A stretch of DNA of 64,000 nucleotides. Origin: Bacteroides fragilis (GTDB lineage: Bacteria > Bacteroidota > Bacteroidia > Bacteroidales > Bacteroidaceae). Shown here one piece after another: positions 52,758-61,528 of the stretch. Positions within the stretch are counted from its first letter, which is position 1. The number at the start of each line of letters is the position of its first letter. The DNA lies in contig NZ_CP018937.1 in NCBI RefSeq assembly GCF_002849695.1, positions 2,232,001 through 2,296,000 of the forward strand, given 5' to 3'. The translations under genes and the position numbers were made by a program. The notes beneath the pieces are model-generated. The model worked only from the letters and a program-made list of their open reading frames with translations. It was not told where the DNA came from and made no database searches.

Positions 52758-54362
52758 CTATTCACATGGGAAAAGGGAGCGTACCTCCTCAAGGATCCTG
52801 GCAAAATTCCCGGATATTTCTCCCGGTTCCAGGACCCGGACGTCGGGCAGCGGTTTTTCATCCTTTTCTTTAAACTCCCCGAGCATCACCTTGAAATATC
52901 TGACATTGGCACGGGTGGCGGATCCGATGAACTCTCCCGGCTCGAGATCCGCAAAATCCCTTCCCTGGTAGATATCCTCTTTCTGGGAAGAGATGGTAAC
53001 GCTCCGGTTCGAACTGCTGCCGCTTTTTCCCGTGCTCCGGGATTTTCTTTCCTTTTCCTCCTTACCGAACATCTGCGGATAATATTTCAGGGCTTCCACA
53101 TCCTTGGTACGCCCGAAGAACTGGATTCCGAAATTGGCTTCCACGGAGGCCCGGTCGAGTTTACCATACAGGGCTTCCAGTTTTGCGCCGGACTGTGTAA
53201 GCAGCACAAAGCCGACCTTGTATTCGCGCAGGACCGAAGGCAGCGTCTCAAAGTTCTTGATATTGACCGTTGTCATTTCATCCAGGAAATAGACGAAAGG
53301 CACTTTGTTCTGCATGGTGAACTGGCGGGTGGATATGCTCATAAGCATGCCTATCACCGGGGCATAGACCGAATTCTTGGAAAAATTGTTGCTGATGGCA
53401 AAGAGTTTCGGATCTTCCAGATCGATCAGGTTGAAGTCAAAATCATCCCCTGAAAGGATATAGGCTATCTCTTCATTCTGTGAAATGGTCGACAGGTTGT
53501 TACACAGGGTGGAAAGGTAGGATGCCTGGGTCTTTTCGGAACCTTCGGCCTTGAGATACGCGCCGGCCATCATTTCCGCAACGAGGTTCTGCTGCAGGAA
53601 TATGGACAGCTGCCTGGTAGAGGCGGTCATGATAAAGGCCATGATATGGGGCAGCGTGCAATACTCGGGAAATTCATCCCAAAAGCGGAAGGCTACCCCG
53701 CGCAGGATACCCAGCCCCCCGGCCACCCATTCATTCTGCTTTTCCCCCTTGGGAAGCAGTGCGAGCAGGACATCTTCCATGAGCTGCATCAGCTCGGTAC
53801 GGTCCTTTACCACCTTGAGCGGGTTGAACCGGTATGAACGTTCCGGCTTGTCGAAACTCACGTAGTAAAACTTGTGCGGGTAGCCGTACTTCTTTGTCAG
53901 GTTATAGGCCGTCTGCGTGTAGTCCACGTCCTTAAAATCGTAGATGAACCCTGCGAAGCCCAGCCTGATATATTCCTCCAGCAGCCATTTGCCGATACTC
54001 TTTGTCTTTCCCGAACCGGCCCCTCCATAGACCAGGAAATTGGAATAATAGTAATAGAATTCCAGATGGCGGTATGGAACCCCGGAAATGACGGGCAACC
54101 TGATCGGGGACTTGTTCTCTTTCCGTCCTGAAGGCTTGAGATGTTCCCATGCGGTGGAGAAAGCGAATATGGCCACCGAACCGCAGGCCGGCCATAATGC
54201 GTATGCGGGAAAGAACAGGTATGCCATGAAGGTCTCGCCCGCTATGCATATAAGAAAGACAGGCAGGTTGACATACCATTTCCGGTTCAGGGTGCAAACT
54301 CCCGTCACCAGGCAGGCCAGTGCCAGAATAATAAGCTTGATATAAGGAATAAGATTCTCCAT
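52758..54362 (-). CDS. VirD4/TraG-type coupling protein
   Basis: The 534-residue protein has about three N-terminal membrane helices (residues 6-75), a Walker A motif GGAGSGKTKSIG at about 115-126, Walker B VYFLDEMTTV at about 357, and QSGAKLEALYGK further on. This is the T4CP family that brings relaxase-DNA or effectors to a type IV channel. No type IV channel genes are in the window, so it would need a helper element. It is the last gene of the minus-strand operon from 60.3 kb. Confidence 0.88.
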   Translation of the reverse strand: MENLIPYIKLIILALACLVTGVCTLNRKWYVNLPVFLICIAGETFMAYLFFPAYALWPACGSVAIFAFSTAWEHLKPSGRKENKSPIRLPVISGVPYRHLEFYYYYSNFLVYGGAGSGKTKSIGKWLLEEYIRLGFAGFIYDFKDVDYTQTAYNLTKKYGYPHKFYYVSFDKPERSYRFNPLKVVKDRTELMQLMEDVLLALLPKGEKQNEWVAGGLGILRGVAFRFWDEFPEYCTLPHIMAFIMTASTRQLSIFLQQNLVAEMMAGAYLKAEGSEKTQASYLSTLCNNLSTISQNEEIAYILSGDDFDFNLIDLEDPKLFAISNNFSKNSVYAPVIGMLMSISTRQFTMQNKVPFVYFLDEMTTVNIKNFETLPSVLREYKVGFVLLTQSGAKLEALYGKLDRASVEANFGIQFFGRTKDVEALKYYPQMFGKEEKERKSRSTGKSGSSSNRSVTISSQKEDIYQGRDFADLEPGEFIGSATRANVRYFKVMLGEFKEKDEKPLPDVRVLEPGEISGNFARILEEVRSLFPCE

Positions 54363-54453
54363 AACAATTTACTTTAATGATTTACTTCAATAATCTGATT
54401 ACTTTAATTTGATTGATATACGATTTACTCTTTAAGTATTTACATGTGTCATA

Positions 54454-54807
54454 CTACATTTCCGTCTGGAAAGCCCTGTTCCTGCCCCTGGTTATTTCCA
54501 GGCACCTGAGAGTATATCCGGATGGGGCTTTGAACAGCATGAACGGCTTTTCACAACCCGGCAGGCGTGTAGGCTGCCCCCGGAGCAAAGAGATCCACCT
54601 GGCGGGAGAGAGTTTCCCGGGATCTACTCCGGATCCGCGGAGAATATCCAGCATCGGCTTCGTGTCATAGGGTATGCCCCCCACATACAGGCTGATTTTG
54701 TCTGAGGAAATGGTAAACTCCCTGTTTCCCCAGGAAAAGGAACGCAGGGTCGTATGTCTGCCCTCCTGCAGGGGCCCGTCGAAAGAATCATTCTTATCCA
54801 TATTCAT
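54454..54807 (-). CDS. Small protein with the shared C-terminal module
   Basis: The 117-residue protein has an N-terminal beta-like segment (TLRSFSWGNREFTISSDKIS) and, from about residue 48 to 101, a module also present at the ends of the next two upstream proteins: LDILRGSGVDPGKLSPARW, SLLRG, then KPFMLFKAPSGYTLR. The conserved pattern is L-x-x-x-G...W-x-S-L-x-x-G...K-x-P-x-G-Y. It lies between the polyvalent protein and the coupling protein. No known family is recognised. Confidence 0.75.
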   Translation of the reverse strand: MNMDKNDSFDGPLQEGRHTTLRSFSWGNREFTISSDKISLYVGGIPYDTKPMLDILRGSGVDPGKLSPARWISLLRGQPTRLPGCEKPFMLFKAPSGYTLRCLEITRGRNRAFQTEM

Positions 54808-54817
54808 AATCCAAATC

Positions 54818-57800
54818 TTATATTTCCATTTCTGCCGTTTTGATACTCCGGAGAGCCGGAGCGGTTATCTTCAGTCCATATCCGGCCGGTTCCTTTACGG
54901 CCATAAGCATCCTGCCGTCGGGAAGCGCTATTCCTTTACCGCTGAAAAGAGATTTCCATTCCTCCGGACTGAGGGAGGCCGGCTTCAGCCCGGCCCTCTT
55001 CATCTCCTTCAGGAACGGTGTGACATCCCGGACTCCGTCTTTACTTCTGAGAGATCCGGCGGCATATCCGGGGGTAAGCTCAAGTTCTCCTTTCGGGGTC
55101 TGTATCTTTTCCGGTATGCGGGTGGCCGCCGTTCTCTTCAGGTTTTCCCGGCTGGCCGCGAGCAGACCCTTCAGCTCCCTGTCATCAACCTCGATGCTGA
55201 AACCTAACTTCCGCAGAAGGTTCCTGAAGGCAAGGCGGATCTTGTCCCATACACGGGCATCCGCCCCGCTTTCGGCCATACATGCCAGGTATTCTTCCGT
55301 TGCGGTACGTATATCCATTTTTCCCGTACCGGCCAGCCGGATAATCTCCCCGCGCACCTTTTCCCCGCATCCGGCGAAGATGTCATCCAGGAACGCGTCC
55401 ATATGCTTCCGCCCGGCCAGTCTGCGCAGGCCGTAATGCCCCACTCCTTCGTGCAGCAGGGTACGCTCGATATCCTCCTTGCCGCGCGCTTTGGGCAGGT
55501 ACAGGCAGATACGGTCCGAAGGGATGTCATACCAGCCCCTTATATCCTTCCCGCCCGCAATAAGGGCACGTACTTTGGGAGAATCCACCTCGCCGATGGA
55601 ATGGATGATGTTCACGGGGATGTGCTGTTTGCGGGCCAGGAAAACGGCATGGCGGGAGAGTTCCGCCATCCGTTCATCCCCGGAAAGGAAAACCTGCCCG
55701 CTTGCTGTACAGGCAGGAGTGAAGGCTCCCGTCCCACCCGCAAGCCGGAACCGTACACCTTTAATTTCCGACGCCAGTTTCACAGCCTCGTTTCTCGAGG
55801 ATTCATCCTTGGGTTTATAAACAAACACTTGCAGCCCGCTTTCACGGACCGCTTTGGAAACGTCTTCACTTACATTCTCCGGCACGACCGCTGCTACAAA
55901 TTCATTCAAATAGACCGGACGCTCGAATTTGGTTTCAAAATACATGGCGGGATATTCATTTTGTATGGCATCAACCATCTCTTTAAGTTGCCGTACATCC
56001 TCCCCGGTAAGTTCCACCCCGTACTCACGTTTGGCAAAACTCCCGGGATCAGGTTTCAACGCGATATCCTCCACACGGTAAAGGCCGGTATCATCAAAGG
56101 TGCCACCGCCCGGGTTAAGCTTGATTCCCAGATCAAAGTAGACCTCCTGCCATTTGTCCCTGAATGCCTCCAGATCACTATGGTCAGTGGTCAGTCTTCC
56201 CTTCTGCCGGCGAATACCGTCCAGTGTGCCGACCGGCTTCATAAGAGCGGCCGCGAATTCAGAGAAGGAACCTCCCCAGCCGGTTGCAGCGGCCAGGCCC
56301 TGCCGTTTCATTAACCCGGAGACATTCTCCAGGGTATGGGGAAGGTAGATCCTGGCACCATCCGGAGTATAACCTTTGAAAAGTACCTCCTTGATACCAT
56401 ATTTGTCCGCAAGGCTTTCCTTCCACTCCGCATACTGCCTGCTCAGCGCTTCCGATCCGTTGATCTTATCCAAGGCATCCTGCAGGGTATGGTAGGTATC
56501 AACACTGCCGGCCTGGCGGATATCTGCCTTCACCCTGTCATAGAAGTCTTGTACGGAACTGTATTCATAGCCCCTTTCTTCTATATCATTCAGCTTCTGG
56601 ACCGCTTTTCTGTAAGCCAAACCTTTTTGTTTTTGTTCCGGGAACGCTTGTATTTTATCCTGTAATACCCGTTTCCTTGTTTCGATATAATCTTTAAATT
56701 TTGTTTGATCACCACCGAAATTCTCTTCTATATAAACCTCCAACAGGGCCGTGTTGCGTTCATCATAGTCATCGAGCGCGTCGATGGCGGATATCCGGTT
56801 CCGCAGATGTTCCCCAAAGAGCGGCTCTATCTTCCTGAATTCGGGTGCCTCGCCTCTTTCATATAAAAACTGATAAGCGAACGCACTCCCCTCGTCGCGC
56901 CCGTCCATGTAGCTGTTCCAGGCACTGCGTACATTCGGTTGCATCTCTTGTGGCAGCCTGGAAATGGCATCCCGGACACGCCCGCTACCGTCACCGGAAA
57001 ACTGCCTTTCTATTTGCGGATAGACGGGGGTCCACGCGTCCCCGCTGAATGTTCCGGCATTCCTTCCGGTACGTTTGTCAATCATGGAAGAAGGGAGTAT
57101 CAGGGAAATCTCCCCGTATCCTTCATGTGACTGCCTGGCTATATCAATCACGGCGGCACTGGGATTGGCAAGCCCTCCAAGCTTCAAGGCTTTAAGCAGC
57201 TTCTCCTCACTGATATTATGCAGGCCCACCAAAGATTTGCCGCCGTCATTTTCTTTGACCTCACGAAAGAGTATATCACCATTCTCTTTTTTGAACGCTT
57301 CCATTACTTTTTCATCAGCGGTATTCAATGCCGCAACGGCTTCTTCTTTCATCTTCCTGAGTGTTTTGTCTTTTTTCATTGCCTCCCTCTCCTTCAGTCC
57401 TTCCGGAGATCTTGTCTGTGCGGAAACGGTCGTTTGTGTAGGATAATTCTCTGCGATATAATCAAGAATCCTGTCCTGCCATTCCTGTTCCGTATCCTCC
57501 AGCTTCTCACGGAGGGCAGCTAAGACGGCAGGAATATTGTCATTGCGGACCGTTTCCGTTTTCATACTCCTGTAACCGGTAAAGGAAGCGGGGACGCCAT
57601 GATGGACTTCCCGGAAACGTATGTCGTTGTTGCCCGGTGAAAAAACACCTGTGTTCCGTTCGGAATATAAATATTTACCGGATGCCTTTAATTGGTTTGG
57701 AGCGAATACCGCCATATATTGAACACCTTCATCCAAGGCATGGATGGCGTCATATCCTCGTGACCGGATGATTTCCTGCATGGAAGGTGTCTCAACCACA

Positions 57801-58483
57801 CGCCATGAATTTCCCCCTTCCAATATCTTTTCCGCCTCTTTCCGGGAAACGGGAACTTCCATGCCAAGATAGAAATCATAGGCCGTGAGCTGTCCTTCTA
57901 ATGCGTCCAGGATATCTTTTACGGCATTTGGATTCTTTACGTCAAACGGTTGCCTGGCATTGACGAAGAGGTCATACACATAACTGTCTGTGGTCCACTG
58001 TTCCCTTCCGTCTTCACTGTCCGGGATACTCATGCTGCGCGTTTCACCGATACTTCTGGCTTTTTCTTCCGTCAAAGAGGTAAAGATCAGTCCATTGTAT
58101 GCACCACCCCTGAACGTATGGAAAGGTGCGTTAATTGTTTGAATCTCCCAATCATCGGCAATTCTGAATTTACTCCTGTCAGCCGCCTGATCCCGTGAAA
58201 TCGGAGTGCCATGATACACCACCAGAGGCTCCCCATTGGCATCTCTGACCTTGGATGCTTCATCCGGATTGTTCTCCCAATCCCCGAACCACTCCCTGAA
58301 TGCCCGGGTACGTACCTGTGCCCACTGCTTTTTATTCAGGTTGGTTGCCTGTCCGTTCGGAGCTTTCATGTAACTGCCTTCCGCCTTACTGCGGGCTATG
58401 ATTGCCTGCTCCTCGGTTGTGAAAAGATGTTCGGATATCTGTTTCATCCCATGAAAGAATAAGTATGTTACTTGATTGGTCAT
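54818..58483 (-). CDS. Large polyvalent protein: ADP-ribosyltransferase-like and HExxH metallopeptidase domains
   Basis: This 1221-residue protein combines several parts. At about 60-270 lies an ART-PolyVal-like domain (REWFGDWE 63-70, LVVYHGT 87-93, GLIFTSLTEEKA). At about 410-600 is a conserved polyvalent-protein block (SLVGLHNISEEKLLKALKLG, GEISLILPSSMID). At about 1000-1020 is a zincin motif LLHEGVGHYG. Residues 1153-1205 hold the shared C-terminal module. Such polyvalent proteins ride on phages and conjugative elements and may enter the recipient with the DNA. The start may be 58483 or the Met at 58447. No signal peptide is seen. Confidence 0.85.
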   Translation of the reverse strand: MTNQVTYLFFHGMKQISEHLFTTEEQAIIARSKAEGSYMKAPNGQATNLNKKQWAQVRTRAFREWFGDWENNPDEASKVRDANGEPLVVYHGTPISRDQAADRSKFRIADDWEIQTINAPFHTFRGGAYNGLIFTSLTEEKARSIGETRSMSIPDSEDGREQWTTDSYVYDLFVNARQPFDVKNPNAVKDILDALEGQLTAYDFYLGMEVPVSRKEAEKILEGGNSWRVVETPSMQEIIRSRGYDAIHALDEGVQYMAVFAPNQLKASGKYLYSERNTGVFSPGNNDIRFREVHHGVPASFTGYRSMKTETVRNDNIPAVLAALREKLEDTEQEWQDRILDYIAENYPTQTTVSAQTRSPEGLKEREAMKKDKTLRKMKEEAVAALNTADEKVMEAFKKENGDILFREVKENDGGKSLVGLHNISEEKLLKALKLGGLANPSAAVIDIARQSHEGYGEISLILPSSMIDKRTGRNAGTFSGDAWTPVYPQIERQFSGDGSGRVRDAISRLPQEMQPNVRSAWNSYMDGRDEGSAFAYQFLYERGEAPEFRKIEPLFGEHLRNRISAIDALDDYDERNTALLEVYIEENFGGDQTKFKDYIETRKRVLQDKIQAFPEQKQKGLAYRKAVQKLNDIEERGYEYSSVQDFYDRVKADIRQAGSVDTYHTLQDALDKINGSEALSRQYAEWKESLADKYGIKEVLFKGYTPDGARIYLPHTLENVSGLMKRQGLAAATGWGGSFSEFAAALMKPVGTLDGIRRQKGRLTTDHSDLEAFRDKWQEVYFDLGIKLNPGGGTFDDTGLYRVEDIALKPDPGSFAKREYGVELTGEDVRQLKEMVDAIQNEYPAMYFETKFERPVYLNEFVAAVVPENVSEDVSKAVRESGLQVFVYKPKDESSRNEAVKLASEIKGVRFRLAGGTGAFTPACTASGQVFLSGDERMAELSRHAVFLARKQHIPVNIIHSIGEVDSPKVRALIAGGKDIRGWYDIPSDRICLYLPKARGKEDIERTLLHEGVGHYGLRRLAGRKHMDAFLDDIFAGCGEKVRGEIIRLAGTGKMDIRTATEEYLACMAESGADARVWDKIRLAFRNLLRKLGFSIEVDDRELKGLLAASRENLKRTAATRIPEKIQTPKGELELTPGYAAGSLRSKDGVRDVTPFLKEMKRAGLKPASLSPEEWKSLFSGKGIALPDGRMLMAVKEPAGYGLKITAPALRSIKTAEMEI

Positions 58484-58570
58484 TAAAGAGAAATACTTGT
58501 TTACTTAAGCAGGACTCAAGTAAACAAGTAAATTCAAAAAACATGTTTTTATCGGTCGTACATTGGTACG

Positions 58571-59887
58571 TTACATGTCGGCACTGGCCTGCCGGGTAAG
58601 GCTGTTGACCGTATTCACAGCTTTTACCGCATACCCGACCGGAGTCTTGGTAAGCATGAAAGAGGCTCCCTTTGCGGCCGGCTTGGACGCTCCGGATATA
58701 AGGGAGGGTTGTATGGCCTTTCCATTCATCAGGGAGTGCCACTCTTCGGCTTTCATGGCTTCCACCTTGACTCCCTTCCCGCGAAGATCCTTGAGGATGC
58801 TCTCCACGTTGCACCCTTTCTTTTCGGGGACGGCGGATGAATTGAATTCCTCAAAGGCCTTGATAAGTCTTTGCTCCCTGTCCTTACCCTGTGGGAGTTC
58901 CCGGATTTCCCGGAGCTCCTTATCCAGTTTGGTTATTGCCGTCTTAACCTGCCTGGCGGAAGGTTTTCGCGTGGATTGCGTACTCTGTTCGGTCTTTTTT
59001 CTGGGTGTGCGCCGTGTTGCGGAAGATTCCGGCGCTTCGGATGACGGCTCCGCTTCCCGGTCCGCCGGCTTCTCCTGCTTCTCCAGCTTCAGCCCGTACA
59101 TCTCTTCGGCCTGTTTCCTGACTGCCTCTGAAGGAGAGCTGATAAGCGCAGCCGCCTCCCTGTCGGCATGCAGGACGGAGAACTGGACTTTCTCCGTAGG
59201 ATTTTCAATATACCGTATATTCAATGGATTGCTTCTGACGGCAGCCAGTTGTACCACCTCCGAGGGTTCGGACACATACCTGATGGTTTCTCCTTTGGCT
59301 TGGACTGCCGCCAACTGTACGGTATCTGCCGGGGACTTGATGTGCCGCAGGGTATCCGCGTTGCCTTGAATAGCCATATGCTGTACTTTCACCGTAGGTG
59401 ATTCAATGTGGCGGATGTATTCAGGGTTCTTCTGGACCGCCGCCAGTTGTACCTTCTCGGCCGGTTCTTTGATGGAGGCGATATGTGCCGGATCTTTCAG
59501 GACAGCCATTAACTGTACCTTTACCGCAGGCTTGCTTATCAGGGAGATACATTCAGCCCTCCTTTCAACGGCTGTCAATTGTGCTTTTTCCGTTGGATTG
59601 GAAATAAAGCCGATGTAGGCCGGCCTGCTCCTGATAACGGAGAGCTGCACCCTCTCACCGGGCGAAGCGATGAAATGAATATTGTGTGGTGCATTCCTGA
59701 CTGCGGCGAGCTGTACTTTTTCCACCGGCTTGTCTATAAAGCAGATGACACTTTTATCCCTCCGGATGGCGGCCATCTGGACCCGTATGGAAGGATTCTC
59801 GATCATACTGATGGCACGCGGATTGCGGAGGACGGCCCGCATATCCCGGCTGAACAATGCGGCCAGGCGTTCTAAAATGGTAGGCAT
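58571..59887 (-). CDS. Solenoid protein with eleven 22-residue repeats and the shared C-terminal module
   Basis: The 438-residue protein has eleven tandem repeats between about 20 and 260 of the form NPxxIRYIENPTEKVQLAAV, resembling DUF4116-type repeats that fold as a helical solenoid. A low-complexity basic linker follows (ATRRTPRKKTEQSTQSTRKP). Residues 360-423 carry the module shared with the 117- and 1221-residue proteins (LKDLRGKGVKVEAMKAEEW, SLMNG, FMLTKTPVGYAVK). It lies just upstream of the polyvalent protein. A scaffold or target-binding role is inferred. Confidence 0.82.
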   Translation of the reverse strand: MPTILERLAALFSRDMRAVLRNPRAISMIENPSIRVQMAAIRRDKSVICFIDKPVEKVQLAAVRNAPHNIHFIASPGERVQLSVIRSRPAYIGFISNPTEKAQLTAVERRAECISLISKPAVKVQLMAVLKDPAHIASIKEPAEKVQLAAVQKNPEYIRHIESPTVKVQHMAIQGNADTLRHIKSPADTVQLAAVQAKGETIRYVSEPSEVVQLAAVRSNPLNIRYIENPTEKVQFSVLHADREAAALISSPSEAVRKQAEEMYGLKLEKQEKPADREAEPSSEAPESSATRRTPRKKTEQSTQSTRKPSARQVKTAITKLDKELREIRELPQGKDREQRLIKAFEEFNSSAVPEKKGCNVESILKDLRGKGVKVEAMKAEEWHSLMNGKAIQPSLISGASKPAAKGASFMLTKTPVGYAVKAVNTVNSLTRQASADM

Positions 59888-59892
59888 GGCGA

Positions 59893-60297
59893 TTAGTTTT
59901 TAATGGGTTTGACTTCATCCAGGAATTTCTCAATGGCGGCTCCGCTTGATCTTCCATCGGCTTTATCCTTCTTCATCTGCAGTATCAACTCCCTTGCCGC
60001 ATTCAGGACACCCGGCACGGGAAGAAGTTCCGCTTTGAGCATCCGTTCCACGGCCATGAAGCAGGCGGCAGGTGCGGGAGTATCTACAAGCAGGATGCTT
60101 TCCGGGCAGGCGATAACCGCCGCAAGCTGCACCTTTTCTCCCGCAAGCGGCAAGCTGGCGATCAGCTCAGGTTTCTTCTGTACGGCAGCCATCTGCTGCT
60201 TCAGGGAAGGATTCTCAATTTTCAGGATCATGTCTGGATCGTCCAGGATCCTCTCGGTCAGGATCCGGTCCGAGGACCGGTTGTTTTCATTCAACAT
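59893..60297 (-). CDS. Short solenoid protein with three of the same repeats
   Basis: The 134-residue protein has three repeats of the kind in the next gene (DPDMILKIENPSLKQQMAAV, IASLPLAGEKVQLAAVIACP, SILLVDTPAPAACFMAVERM) and a helical C-terminus without the shared module. It is the first gene of the minus-strand operon and stands 5 bp from the 438-residue gene. A promoter-like TATCTTG lies near 60340 on the minus strand. Confidence 0.78.
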   Translation of the reverse strand: MLNENNRSSDRILTERILDDPDMILKIENPSLKQQMAAVQKKPELIASLPLAGEKVQLAAVIACPESILLVDTPAPAACFMAVERMLKAELLPVPGVLNAARELILQMKKDKADGRSSGAAIEKFLDEVKPIKN

Positions 60298-60857
60298 AAC
60301 ATGGTTTGTTTGGGGTTATACATTTATGATTTCGGGGACAAGATACGGCAGTTCGTTGCAATTATATTGCGACATACGTTTTTTCTCAGGAAAGAAGCAT
60401 TTTTATCGTTAGAACAGTTTTCTGTAATTGGCTGATAATAAAAAATGCCTGAGCCTATCCGGCCGGACACAAAAAAACGGCAAGGTACTGAACCTACTGC
60501 CTAATGTTATTTTTTATGGTATCTTTTTATTATTCTACAATTCGCGATCGTTTTCCCAAACTGTTGTGGATCCTAGATTGAATCATATTCTATATAAAAA
60601 TGTAATATATATATTGTTATAAGAAAAAAATTTGTGATCGCCCCCAATGATTGGAATCGCAACAGCTTCAATTGTCAGCTGCTTGATATCACCGAATAAT
60701 AAACAATAGGGAAAAGGCATATACATGTAAACGTTTTTAGGGGGTAATACTACTTTCCTCTAGTTAAGAATGAATACTGAAAGAAATATGCAGTCAGATT
60801 GTTACTTTTGCAAAAAAAAACTATTTTTGCGAATTGTTTATCTTAAAAATACATAGA
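60298..60857. other. Gene-free junction between the island and the nutrient-uptake locus
   Basis: No gene is supported in 560 bases. Two plus-strand minus-7 elements, TACTTTTG (60803-60810) and TATTTTTG (60822-60829), precede the sigma factor gene. The island's right edge must lie here or just before, but no attachment-site repeat or integrase was found. Confidence 0.6.
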
Positions 60858-61445
60858 ATGTCGACACATGGTAGCCTTTCGGAAGTGGAACGATTCAATC
60901 TTTTGTATAAAAGTTCGTTTAATAAGGTTTGCAACTTTGCATGCTTTTATGTGCGCAATAAGCAAGCTTCTGAAGACATCACTATGGACGCCTTCCTGCA
61001 ACTGCTCGAAACCATGAAGGTGGAATCGGTTGATAACCCCATGGCTCTCCTTATCACCATCGTGAAACATAAATCGTTGGATTATCTCAAAACACAAGTA
61101 CGACGGGAAGATACCAAAGATGATCTTATACAATGGAAACAGCGCGAACTAGCTATCCGAATCTCAAACTTGGAAGGCTGTAATCCCAGCTATATTTTCT
61201 CACAGGAAATCAAATCTATCGTAATGAAAACCCTCAACCAATTACCGGAACAAACCAAAAAGGTATTCATTATGAACCGCTTTGAAAATAAATCGGGAAA
61301 GGAAATTGCCCAAACTCTGGGCATCTCGGTCAAAGGGGTAGATTATCACATGAACAAGGCCCTTAAAGAACTTCGTGCTGCCCTCAAAGACTACCTCCCT
61401 ATCTTAACTTGGCTCTGTTTTATGAACCCAATCAATAAGGGATGA
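60858..61445 (+). CDS. ECF sigma factor of a SusC/D-type locus
   Basis: The 195-residue protein has sigma-70 region 2 (YKSSFNKVCNFACFYVRNKQ, ASEDITMDAFLQL) and region 4 (LNQLPEQTKKVFIMNRFENK, GKEIAQTLGISVKGVDYHM). It belongs to the sigma-70 ECF group that controls polysaccharide-utilization genes in Bacteroides. I chose the ATG at 60858; the longer frame starts at a near-promoter ATG. FecR and a SusC-like receptor follow, forming the usual trans-envelope signalling set. Confidence 0.93.
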   Translation: MSTHGSLSEVERFNLLYKSSFNKVCNFACFYVRNKQASEDITMDAFLQLLETMKVESVDNPMALLITIVKHKSLDYLKTQVRREDTKDDLIQWKQRELAIRISNLEGCNPSYIFSQEIKSIVMKTLNQLPEQTKKVFIMNRFENKSGKEIAQTLGISVKGVDYHMNKALKELRAALKDYLPILTWLCFMNPINKG

Positions 61446-61528
61446 ATTTCTTAATAGAAGTTAATTTCCTGAATCAACACTAGGGAATCCCTTCCTTCAG
61501 TCGCCATTATTACAAACGATAAAGAATT

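Noticed and set aside
60428..60622. 64-codon plus-strand frame in the island border
   Set aside because: No recognisable pattern, no good start context, AT-rich intergenic DNA.
60400..60830. Missing front part of the cytochrome c peroxidase at the far end of the island
   Set aside because: No haem CxxCH motif or peroxidase-like frame was found on either strand there.
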